Source of the DNA: Trichobilharzia regenti
Taxonomy: Eukaryota; Platyhelminthes; Trematoda; Strigeidida; Schistosomatidae
Assembly (NCBI GenBank): GCA_944472135.2
Contig: OX235262.1
Span: 170,375,509-170,439,508, forward strand
Reading direction: 5' to 3'
DNA length: 64,000 nt
Below, one piece after another: positions 1 to 10,890 of this stretch. Position 1 is the stretch's first letter, and the number at the start of each line of letters is the position of its first letter. Both the position numbers and the translations under genes were made by a program. The notes under the pieces were generated by a model. That model did not search any database, was not told where the DNA came from, and was given only the letters and a program-made list of their open reading frames with translations.

Positions 1-2035
1 ACAGTATATTTAAAAGTGATTGACCGTAATATCACTCGGAAATATTGAATGGAAATTCGAAGTACACCAGTTATAAGCAAAACTGTAACCTGTTCAAATG
101 TAAACATGTTACTTGACTTAGTAAAAGTAGGACTTAATCACTTGTCTTAGCTCTTCAACCCTTTCTGGAACTGCCGCAGCGTCCAACATTTGTCGCATCC
201 TTTGTATTTATGTCGGCATTTGACTGTCGACCGAGAGGTGCTATGCTGAATACGTTTGGTGGGATCTAAATACTTTTAACAAGCACTCCCCCACGTCGAA
301 ATGGTGCTGTGCATCGACGAATACCTTAACAGCAATCCGTACACTTGTTGACTATCTCCATCTGGGAAGTGCACCAGTCATAATGGACTAGTTGGTGGCG
401 AAATATTAGGGGATACTGAAGGCTTGTTGGGCATTTGTCAACCTGTTACCTTCAGGACTGATGTGAAGCCCAACTACCCATCAATGGAAGTGTGCTGTGC
501 AGCACTTCGCCCTATCTTATTTGATAGCTGTTAGACGTAGTCATTGAAAGTGAAGGATGTGAAGCCGATCAGTTTTTAATCATATTTGCAGCGTTTAACT
601 TCTCTTAGGCAGTCCAATACAGTGACTGATAATTAGGTAAGGCGTGACATCAACAGATGGGGTTATGAAGCTCAACTGATATAGATAGCGAAACCATGTT
701 ACGCATATTGAGTCATTGCTTTCCTTGACGAGCAATAATAGCTGTAATAGGTATATGTCGGAAAGAGTAGGGGAGATCAGATCAAAAGATACTTTCAGTC
801 CATGAGAATTTGTAATATCGATCCAAGCCACATAGATGCGGAGACTGTTTGACTGAGGTAATTCGGATGCTAAGAGCCAATGGTGGGGTAGCTCAAATTT
901 GTCAGTAATGACAATGCATTCGTTCTTCGTCAGCACCTGGATTCCGGAAATCTCAACGGGTTTGCTCTATTTTCCCTTCCAGATATGACACCTTTGCTGG
1001 TACATTACGTAACATTTTAAGTCAAAATTTCAAAGGACCGAGTGCATAGTGTGTACTCAATGGACATAAACTCTGGTTGCACTGCAGAAACACTGAAGTG
1101 CACCAAAAGGTGAGTGAAAACATTGAAAATAGTAGAACTGCACACCAACCGGACAGGAGATACGAATTTCAAGCAGGAGTCGAGGACAGATGTATAATAT
1201 CCGGCAATGTTAACTGTTACAGAAAACATCAACGCGCAACAACAAGGTGATCTCAACACAACCAATCACAACACCACTTGGCATCACTGTGGAATGACCG
1301 TAAAAAGACAACTAAAAAATTACTTTGCTGGTCAGTGCTGCTGCGTGAGAAACTGTAACTTACAGCAGTCTGTTGACTAGCCTCAAACATCCAGAACCAC
1401 TTATTCAACAACCAGACATACTACGCGACCGTCAGACAGACATGTTTGAGTCAAGGAACCAGGTCTTCGCTAAAAGCAACCGGCTATGGGTAGTGACTAA
1501 ACTACAGCTGTTTGGCTTCTTTACGTACAGTATCGAATGTCTACTAACCGTAAATCCAGAATTTTCCACGTTGGAAATCAAAAGTTGACCTGAACATAGA
1601 AAAGCTAGAAAGAAAGATTTAACTGTGAGAAGAGTTTCACTGGAATACTTCTTGAAACCAGTCATCCAAGGTTTGAGTAGAACTTCTACACGAACAAGAA
1701 GCCGAATGAATGATCTGTACAGTGATATACTTTGTCGCATTATCTCGAGTCAAAGCTGAATATGATTACTTCCAGGTGAATATTTCAAATGGCACACTTG
1801 TACACTGATCAATGTAGTGGAACTAGTGCCAGTGTGGTCAGATTCATGGAAAACAGGCCAATAAATGTACATATGGTATAGCTAGTCTAAACCAATAACA
1901 TTAAGTTAGTTTGATTCAACTATCTGTGGTGTTAAGAATCATCCTTAACGCCGTATTGTGCCACTGAAGTTAAGACATGGATTCCTCCTCAATACAAGAC
2001 GATTTTAAGAGTCAGTCTGATGGGTATCTACGATG
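1..2035. other. unassigned, probably Rab1 intron or old repeat
   Basis: I see no gene here. Open frames of 60-113 codons occur on both strands but show no motif, no splice-site context and no similarity to the repeats elsewhere in the window. The Rab1 gene at 2896-3321 runs leftward off its last visible donor site, so this stretch is either within its intron or holds missed sequence. I looked for the expected C-terminal Rab motifs (NKxD and SAK) on the minus strand and did not find them. Confidence 0.4.
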
Positions 2036-2097
2036 GCTGACCTCAACTCGAAATGCCGCACTTCGGTGCCAAGTCCTACGTTGAATCTAGACAGGCA
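2036..2097 (+). mobile_element. RTE-C LINE 3' tail remnant
   Basis: The short segment reading ACTCGAAATGC, then TTCGGTGCCAAG, then ACGTTGAA followed by a GACAG-like end matches the 3' terminus seen in the other RTE-C copies (for example 53935-53985 and 62515-62572). Only the last ~60 bp of the element are left, as expected for a severely 5'-truncated LINE insertion. Confidence 0.5.
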
Positions 2098-2263
2098 GAT
2101 GGCTAATCTGATATATTTCAGCTAGCGAGAAGTGAGACGTCACAAGCAATTCGATCCTTTCCCAGCACCTAAGAGTAACATAACCTAAACCCACTAAGCA
2201 ACTATAGAAATGAGGCAACTGGGTTTCATAAATACCAACATAATTGCTTAATGGGGAGAGGTG

Positions 2264-2332
2264 TGGCTCATTGTTTTAAGCGCCTCATGCCCAGTCGACG
2301 GGTCCCGGGTTCGGATTACACTTCAACCTGCG
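2264..2332 (+). repeat. possible tRNA-like SINE head
   Basis: GTGGCTCATTGTTTTAAGCG resembles a pol III A box, and GGTTCGGATTAC about 35 bp later resembles a B box. No tail or second copy in this window supports it, so it is tentative. Confidence 0.25.
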
Positions 2333-2764
2333 CATAGGTGATAAGGTTGTGTCTACTTCCACACGATGTGGTTTAAAGCCTCATATAGACATATTATAGG
2401 CAACTAAGTTATCAGGAAGATCACACAAAGATGTCTTATAGGTTTACTGTTCTTAAGTATCAAGAAATTGCTAGATTTGTTAAAGACAGAAAACGTTATC
2501 TCAAGTCACAAGTTGGCTAGTTCTCCCGTCACCAAACACATGAGTCGTCCGATATGTCTGCAGCATTTACAAAGACTCAATCTCGAGGGCCACTTTTCAG
2601 TGAAGGGCTAAACAGTATAGGAAAACTCGTCAATATTAGCACTTGTTACCACCGAAAAAGAGTCAACAAGGAATGCAGTAAGCTCTTGGTCTTAAGACTC
2701 TAAGGGTATTTGAAACAGTAAATAAACTGCCACAATGGCAACATACCAACCTCTTAATATATTA

Positions 2765-2822
2765 AGAGGTTCATATATATACATATATATATATATGTAT
2801 GTATATATATATATATATCATA
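2765..2822. repeat. imperfect (TA)n microsatellite
   Basis: Near-continuous alternating TA/CA/GT dinucleotides, just downstream (minus strand) of Rab1 exon 4 and inside its intron. Confidence 0.9.
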
Positions 2823-2862
2823 TATGAAGAATCCCAGCCAGTTTTCAAAAAATTGACAATTA

Positions 2863-3321
<459 letters not shown>

Positions 3322-5075
3322 CTGGACTGGTGACTGTATACGATAATGCTGTAACCGCCAGCAAACGCTTACGGTAACTTTCGGTTTCAGTGAGGTCTGA
3401 TAAACAAAAGTGTTTACTAACCTTCAACCTTCAATCTTTCTGTAGGGTTTTTTAAAGCATATTTTCGATCTACATATAAAAACCTGGTGGTTGAATCGGC
3501 TTCTTTTAAAGTGATTCCTCTACATGTCCACTCCTTTTGAATGAAATATCTCAATAAAGATCCCGGAAAATAGAACCATATGTGTTAAACTTGGGCACTG
3601 TGGTAGTATGTATTTCCATTATAGATATGTCACAAGATGAATAATAATGCTGTTTCAATGTGTGATACATCTAATAAACAAATTAATATGGAGCTCGGAA
3701 AATGCATCTCATTTTTGCCGACAGGACTTGTGTACTTGATTCGAATTGTCAGACTGTTTCTCATTCTCACCTAGTGATTACAGAAGTGACGCGGAACAAC
3801 ATGTGTGTACTATAATTATCACAATATCATTATTCTTCCAGAAACCATTTTAATGTACACAGCATTTTAAGGAGAAAAACTCACTGTTTTGAGTCTCCTT
3901 CGAGTCAAAATGACTGAATACTGAGTTGTCCGTACTAGAGAATGTTGTCTGGCATTTCCAAGAACGGTATGGGCTACTCTACATGCAAAAACTCGCTGTC
4001 TTTGAGCAATCTACTGGTTTGGAGACACGTACAATGGTGTGGACACGCTACTGCATCTTCACTCAGTGCTTGTTTATGTGACCTATTTTAGTTTACAGTC
4101 TCTTGAAAGCCTACCCATTTCTCCACCGAATTTTTCTCATTTACTCAGCAAATATATAGTCGTAAAGTCAGGTGACTGATAGCGTGAAGGATTCTAATGT
4201 GACTTCAACGATTTAGTGGATATCCGTAATTGGAATCGATCGGCTTCTTTACTTCAGACCATTGAGTCGACATCGCTTGGAGTCATCTGTGTATCCTCTA
4301 TGTACTACCTTCGCCTATTCACATAACATATGTACTGCGTGTAGTTTGTTCAAGACCTGAACCCCGGTTTAGCAGCCAAGTAACATGACTTATTAGTGTT
4401 CCGCTTGCGTGTTGTAAGTTTAAATTAGGGGAAATGAGTCCCTGAATGCTGTGATAGCTAGCATTTTCCAATGTTCCACCACCCGCTTTCTGGTATTGTG
4501 AATGTCGATGGTATCATCATTTCAATAGACTCTGATGGAAGAGTCAGATCATCTACGTCACATAAATCCGTCTACAATTTCAATTATTCAGCGTAAAATA
4601 GTGAGGATTCCTAAATGCCCCCTGTAATTTATTCCTAAAGTCTTTAAGAATACCCCTAAAGTCATCTCTTACAGCAACCCACATCGTGGCCAGGCAGGGA
4701 AATTCGTTTCACGGTGGCAGACCTTAAGTGACCAGAGGGTTAGAATGAAAGAAGTTAGCATTAACTTGGCAAAAAGCGTGGATACATAAAATTAGTTTTA
4801 ACAATAAAGAGGTTTCAGCAAAATTCAACCCAGTAGCGGTAAATAATTTCCCAAAATTATTGGTCAATAGACTTCCTCACTTACCACTCAGTGCGAACCC
4901 TCGCTATCTAAGTCGGTTTTTTAATCCTTATGTGTAGAATCAAGTATCCTCGCTATTCGATGTGCTATCGTATCACAACAGGGAGTTCGTGCAAGCTTCA
5001 TAGCTCGCTAAGCGATTGCCGCTCAAAGTTTCTGGTCCCGAAATGCATCTCCTTAGGAGATGAGAGGATGATGTT
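3322..5075. other. upstream of Rab1, no gene recognised
   Basis: The first 100-150 bp above the Rab1 ATG on the minus strand probably hold its 5' UTR. No promoter motif or coding segment could be assigned in the rest. Confidence 0.4.
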
Positions 5076-5077
5076 TA

Positions 5078-5266
5078 TTTATTTTTTGATTACAGCTTGA
5101 TTCCATACCGTATTTTTGGTACAAGTGTGGAATTTTCAGCATGGATATCGGTAGCCCAAAATTCGCAGGCCGACCATAGATATCAGGTGTGCGTCGGCGT
5201 GGGCTCGAACCTCGGACCATGTGCATGGTCGGCGAGAGTCCTAACCACTGTGCCACCGACGCACGC
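5078..5266 (-). mobile_element. SINE2a: tRNA-like head with CR1-like tail
   Basis: On the minus strand the head begins GCGTCGGTGGCACAGTGGTT (A-box region near 5242-5262) and has B box GGTTCGAGCCC at 5201-5211. The body then runs to GCTGAAAATTCCA and TGGAATCAAGCTGTAATC before an A-rich end near 5080. That tail resembles the CR1-like LINE 3' end at 32945-33000 and 33375-33430. A second copy is at 49967-50148. Confidence 0.8.
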
Positions 5267-5377
5267 AAAGTATGGCCTACACAAACGCAAGTTCTTTGGG
5301 CATAATTTAAGTAATTATCCAAAGTACGTCAAAGTCTAAACAAAGCATCAAAGTGATCAAATTATGTGTAATTTATA

Positions 5378-5637
5378 TAATAACTTATCCATGCCTGTAC
5401 AATAGGTATGTTCCTGCATAAACAGGAAGGAATATATTATTATTATTAAAACAATATTTATGCATGCCTATACAATTGGTGTACCCTACATAGCTAGGGA
5501 AAAAAATGTACTTTCTTATATTATCTTTACTAAATATGCTTATTAATATTATGTGTAAATTATCGAATTGATGATGCCTGTAAACTGGCGTCCCTCATGT
5601 AAAAAATGAGAATATATATTATTATTATTATTATTAT
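5378..5637 (+). repeat. three related LINE-like 3' ends in a row, ATT-tailed
   Basis: Units beginning GCCTGTA or GCCTATA and ending in a T/A-rich tail occur at about 5390-5450, 5465-5540 and 5573-5637; the first and last end in (ATT)n. An inverted copy sits at 6945-7022. They look like very short 5'-truncated copies of one LINE family, or slippage products of its 3' end. Confidence 0.55.
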
Positions 5638-6018
5638 CTCTCAAAATACAAAATGTACCTCGAGATAGAATCGTAGTCAGAGTAAGTAACGGTGCACCAA
5701 CGAACGGATTTAACACGGTGGTGCACGCAGATGGAGTAGATAGACGACAGGAACCTTCTAGAAAATGAAAAATCTCAAGAGACGAAAATCAATACCGCAC
5801 GGTGAGCGATGGATGTTGGAAGCTAACAGTTTCGTGGAGTTACATTCTGCTAATCTTCTATTTTGGACGATAGGTCTGCCGTTTTCAATTGATTTGGGCC
5901 TAAGCAGAACAAGTACTTTGAGAAATGGAGGATGAAAAATTACATTTGCACATGGCGTATCCTGTGTAGTTGTCACCATCGTTCCATCCCAGAAATGGTG
6001 TGACCATACACACACTTC

Positions 6019-6086
6019 ATTTTTCTATCGTTTGGTTTGTAAGGGTAAAAACGTAACTAACCTTACAAACCAAACGATAGAAAAAT
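6019..6086. repeat. perfect 26-bp inverted repeat, 16-bp loop
   Basis: Arms 6019-6044 and 6061-6086 are exact reverse complements with no mismatch; the spacer is 6045-6060. The right arm abuts the start of hammerhead-SINE copy H1 and contains CCTTACAAACCAA, which resembles the 3' end of that family. It probably marks a head-to-head remnant of two H units. Confidence 0.95.
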
Positions 6087-6435
6087 AATCTGATGCTCGC
6101 TAGTGACTTGCCACAGGGTGGAGTTTCCTGGAGTTCCAGTGAGAAGTCGTGACCAGTGAGGTCCAATTAGATGTCACGTGTGTGGATGGATGTCCCACCA
6201 ATGACAGTGGTTGGGGTCGCGCTAAATCACGGATTGTTAGAAGTTAGAATTCATGAGCCATTGAATCGGGTCCCAGTGGCTGAATGGTTTACGAGCTCGC
6301 CTTGTAACCGAAAGGTCCTGGGTTCGAATCCCAGTGGGTGCGTACTGACGATGTTTCGCAAATTAGGATGAAACAGCAGCTGTCCAGTACTCCCTGGTTT
6401 TCAATGCTTCTCTAACGGACATCAATCCGTGATCA
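6087..6435 (+). mobile_element. hammerhead SINE (H1)
   Basis: Family H unit: a body starting TGATGCTCGCTAGTGACTTG, a tRNA-like part with A box TGGCTGAATGG (6277-6287) and B box GGTTCGAATCC (6321-6331), then a hammerhead-like motif at 6342-6390 and a 3' end with a CAATCCGTGATCAACTCG-type block. The stem I arms GTACTG and CAGTAC are intact, and GAAAC is present, but the core is altered. The tRNA-like part should provide an internal pol III promoter. The unit has no coding capacity. Confidence 0.82.
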
Positions 6436-6944
6436 ACTCGTAAAAACACACTTCATTACCTAAACTGGTGAGTCAGTTAACAACTTTCGTCTTCGAAATT
6501 TGTGAACAAGCAACCAAACTTCACTGTGCCTTATTGGCCCTCTTTTATTTTTTTACTTGTTAGCCTGGACAGCAAAACCTAATCGGCCGACTAGCATCCA
6601 CAGCAGTCATACGTGCTTTGCCTTGAGAACCAAGCAGGGGGGTTGCAGTATATCTATTTACTGCAAGTGTCAGCAATCCATTGGAGGAATTTAAGCCGCC
6701 ATTCTGAGAAGAACAAATGTATTGGTGACTCTTGGAACACGTCATCCTCTGTGTTCTTTGGTTTATTGCCTCTGCTGGAGTTAAAGAAAGAGTGGTAACA
6801 AAGCTTGGTGATTGTGCTGTACGGCGATCGCAATTGCCAGTATTTGCTCACTTACCCTCCTCCCTAAATGTATTGATGAAAAAACTAAGTTTAATGTTAC
6901 CCCTTATTACTCTTACAGTATTAGAGGAAGCGTGGACACCAAGT
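6436..6944. other. unassigned spacer
   Basis: Short overlapping frames on both strands show no recognisable product. I see no repeat shared with the rest of the window. Confidence 0.35.
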
Positions 6945-7022
6945 AATAATAATAATATATATTCTCATCTAAACATAAATTTACATGAAAATGCATGCCA
7001 TTTTTACAGGCACGATCAAGTA
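6945..7022 (-). repeat. ATT-tailed LINE 3' end, inverted copy
   Basis: Read on the minus strand it gives GCCTGTAAAAATGGCATGC, then ATGAGAATATATATT and ATT repeats, matching the plus-strand units at 5390-5637. Confidence 0.55.
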
Positions 7023-8640
7023 TGATATAATATCAAATCGTAAATTGTCTACAAGTCAATAATGTTTAAACAGTTAAATATTTGATATATATATAAATAC
7101 ACTCATTGTCAGAACTAGGCTGTATAGTTATTGAATTGTTCAGTTGCTCCCCAGGTTGAGCGGGAAAATCTACTTCGTTTCGTTTTCATCCCGTGGTTGT
7201 CGGCATACGATAACCAACCAATATTAAGGTAAGTACAACGTTTACAAGGGATTGAAAGCTGTTTTTAGAAAAGTAAAAGTGCTAAGGTGAATCAATAAAG
7301 TGTAATGAAATGGGTAGGTGCAAGTATCACTAATAAATGCATTAATAAAGGAAACTCCCTAGGCTGACAACGTTCATTTGCAATGTATAATGCTTCCTGT
7401 ACAGTTTGCACTATCATGATGTCCACTTTTGGTTTTAATACATATTTTCCTTATGCCGGTTTTTTTATTTTATGCCTTTTTGTGCATTTGGTGCGCAACC
7501 GTATCCTCCAGAGAATAGGAATAGAATAAGTCGAATCAAATTCATAAAAAGCTATAAAATGTTAGGTTTAATGGAATATAATGAGGGCCAGGTAAAGACG
7601 TTATTAGAAAATAAATGAGATGAGACATTGTGAAGTGGTATTTAAAGATCCGACTATGGACAGCAAGTTAGTTAATAAGATGCCCCATAAATCTGTGCAG
7701 AGCCCACATGGTTGCATCTCAACAATAGGCTGAGTGAATGGTATATATTTAAAGGCAGAAGCATGATCTGTCTAGACGTTCATTATTATCTTTTTCAAGA
7801 TAGAGATCTAAGCCCTCATAATAATCAGAAATATCTCGAGCCTTCAAATTGTATATTGCTGTTCCTGCAGAATGGGGTGATTCACCTTAGTGACCACCAC
7901 CATATCTACCGATCAGCTAGCGCCACCCTCCCTCATTTTTCGATGTTAGGCTCTGAGACTATGATTATTATGGCTACCGCAAATATATTGCTTGGTACCA
8001 GACATGTTCGTACCTCATATTCCATCTCCCTAGCTTTCTTAATGAGTGCTTCCAATAGGTCTCCGCGTACATCTTTATGAACATTATATATGTATGCATG
8101 CGTCCTAATGAACAGATTACTTTACAAAAAGTTAAAACCTTAAAGAATAAAAAGAACAGGTTTTGTGAATAGTGGAGCAAGATTCAGCAGAACAATATAG
8201 TTAGGGATCAATGTAGGTAGTATGAACTGAAGGTAAGGTCGGTTGGCAGGACTTAGTGTACTAAATTATCATGACAGTCTTATATATAGTAAACATTTGA
8301 CATTGCAAAGTAACCTGTCTACATATATTATAGAAAGATATTAACAGAACCAACAAAATTTCAGCATTTGGTTAACAATACTACAGAAGGGTAGTTAGTA
8401 CTACAGGTAGTCGTAAAGTAAATCAATCTATGTATAATAAGAGCATAATCAGTGTCATAATTCGTATTATCAAAGAATACATTAGGCTCAATAACTGAGT
8501 GTTATAAGGGAAATAAGAGCGGTAAACCAAGAGAACATTTGCCGCATAAGTATTTTAATCATTTTAAGTATTTTAATGACAATCTAATTTCAAGTATTGA
8601 ACCTACATAATTACTAAGTATTATTATGTTAGTCTGGGAA
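7023..8640. other. no gene recognised
   Basis: AT-rich sequence without a supportable gene. A minus-strand open stretch around 7930-8085 reads like a protein fragment (includes LLEALIKKARE and VRTCLVPSNIF) and ends at a stop, but I cannot name it; see findings. Confidence 0.35.
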
Positions 8641-10890
8641 CTAGTGTACTTTCTGTAGTTAAATATTGAAATGCCATTGTCTCTCCACTCTACCAGCAGT
8701 TGAGATCTTTGAGGCGGGCTAGGGTGGACATGTTAATATGTTTTTCTAGGCTCCTTTTGAAACTGTCAGGCCTTTCACAGGATCTTATCTCAGAGGGTAG
8801 TTGGTTCCAAAGTTTGCAATATTTAATGGTGAAGAAGTTAGCTCTAGTGGTGAGTTTATGGGTGTTAACCTTGAGAAGGTAGTTGTGGTTGCGTAGTCCA
8901 TACGATTTAGGATTAGCCCAGGTTATGGACGAGTTACTGTTACAGTGCTTTCTTATAACTTTGAATAAGAGAAATAAATTGCACTTCACTCTCCTTAACC
9001 ATAAGGGCTCTAAGTCCAGTCGAATACATCTGTCAAGGTATTCTATTTGCTGACCATAGCCTAATATGCGTTTCGTGAGGAATCTTTGGACACTTTCAAC
9101 TTTTTTTCTGTCTGCTGATTTAAAGCTACTGTATAAGTGGGCACAGTATTCAAGTTTGGGGCGAATGCATATTTTATATATGGCTAATCTGGCTTCTGGA
9201 GTGTAAAAGTTGCGTAGCACAAAGCCGGTTAGACGTTTACAATCAGATACCACCTTATTTGCATGTTCAGTAAAGGTAAGATCTGAGTATGTTACCCCGA
9301 GATCTGTGACTGTGTTCGTGTTTGAGACAGGGTCACCGTACATGTATAGACACATGCTAGGTTTCCAACGTCCGAAGTATGTTATCCTAGATTTAGCTGG
9401 ATTGAACGTTAACTGCCACTTTTCACTCCAATCACATAGACTATTTAGGTCTTCTTGGATTTTACTAACAATATTCATATCATTATAGTCGAAATCATAG
9501 AAAACTTTGAGGTCATCTGCAAAGAGGTATGGCTTGCCATACTTCATCATAGAGACAATATCATTTATGAATACAATGAATGGGGTAGGGCCAAGAACGC
9601 TACCTTGTATCACGCCGCTGGTTATCGGTTTGGATGTTGATAAGTGATGGTTGACTTTAACTAACTGTTCTCTTCCTGTCAGAAAGGAAGTTATCCACTC
9701 AAGAAGCCTTCCACTATTCCATAAGATAGGAGTTTCAGTATGAGTCTGTTATGTGGGACTTTATCAAAAGCTTTCCTAACATCTAAAAATAATGTTGCTG
9801 CCGAACGACCTTTGTCTACACATTCGGTAATGTGGTCGAAATAATCTAACTGGCAAGTAATGCACGATCTTCTATTTAGGAAACCGTATTGGAAAGGGGA
9901 TATTAAGTCATTCGAGAGCAAATACTGAACAATTTGCTTCTTTACAATCTTTTCCATCACACGTGAAACTACGGAAGTGATGTTGATGGGGCGGTAATTA
10001 TATATGTCCGCTGTATGTCCGGTTTTGTGAATGGGTACCACGTGGGATTTCTTCCAGCTATTTGGATATGTTCCACTCCTTATCGAAGTGGAAAATATCT
10101 TGAGAAGAAGTAGATTCATGTCATTTCCACCATTTTTTAAGAGGACGGAAGACATTCCATCTGGGCCGGGAGTATTAGTAAGCTTAAGAGTTGTGATAGC
10201 TTTACCGATTTCTTGGGCGGTTAAGACTACATCGCTTAAACACTTTTCTGTTTTACGAGGGAAATCTATATCCTGGTCATTTTCTAGAGTGTACAGTTTG
10301 GCAAAGTGCGTGCTAAACACCTCACATATATCCTCAGCACTTTCGTGAGTAATGCCGCCTAGGTGTATTATTTTTGGATATGTTGATTTGGAGTTAGTTA
10401 ACCTACTTTTGAAGAGTTTGGCTATTTCTCCAGTGTTATGTGGCGACTGAATCGCCCGCGTTTCTTTATTCCTAAGACTTAGATTTCTCAACTCATAGAT
10501 TCTAATGAGGATTGTTTTGATAGCGATTAACGACGATAAGTCGTCATGTCTGTAGTAATTTAATGAATGCTTCCGCAAACTTCTTCTTAATGATATTGGA
10601 ATAAAATCACCTTGAGTGATTTTGAATTTAATCAGTTTCACAGGCGCTATGACATCATTAACCGACTGTATATTGTCATAGAAGTTTTTAAGGACTTCCT
10701 CTAAGGAGTCATTGGTAAAGTAGGTAAAGTGAGGATGCGCCAGGCTAGAGAATGGCTCGGCCAAATCGCCAGGACGAATGTTAGCCACAATAGTCGTGGA
10801 CGCAGTCCAAATAATTCATAATGTAAGTGGCCAAGCTCCAAGAGAATTATTTTGTTTGCGAAGTTGTGCTCCCGAATAAACACCCTCTTA
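8640..10890 (-). mobile_element. CR1/Jockey-like LINE, reverse transcriptase region, one frameshift
   Basis: Two minus-strand frames, 10788-9691 (365 codons) and 9613-8690 (307 codons), form one reverse transcriptase split by a single frameshift near 9705. The reading frame of the second part is open upstream through EWITSFLTGREQ. Palm motifs appear in order: TPGPDGMSS, VVPIHKTG, RPINITS, motif A LFLDVRKAFDKVP, GVIQGSVLGP, then FADD in place of YADD (LFADDLKVF), and a thumb-like region with KYLEYCAH-type residues. A second frame at 10701-10883 carries the 5' side, but the endonuclease is missing, so the copy is 5'-truncated. Apart from one frameshift it is well preserved. Confidence 0.88.

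Noticed and set aside
595..936. 113-codon minus-strand ORF as a gene
   Set aside because: No motif, no splice context and no similarity to any repeat here; such frames are expected by chance in this much sequence.
6241..6345. Functional tRNA gene from A and B boxes
   Set aside because: The same block recurs in at least six repeat copies, the acceptor stem does not pair properly and a ribozyme-like motif follows, so it is a SINE promoter.
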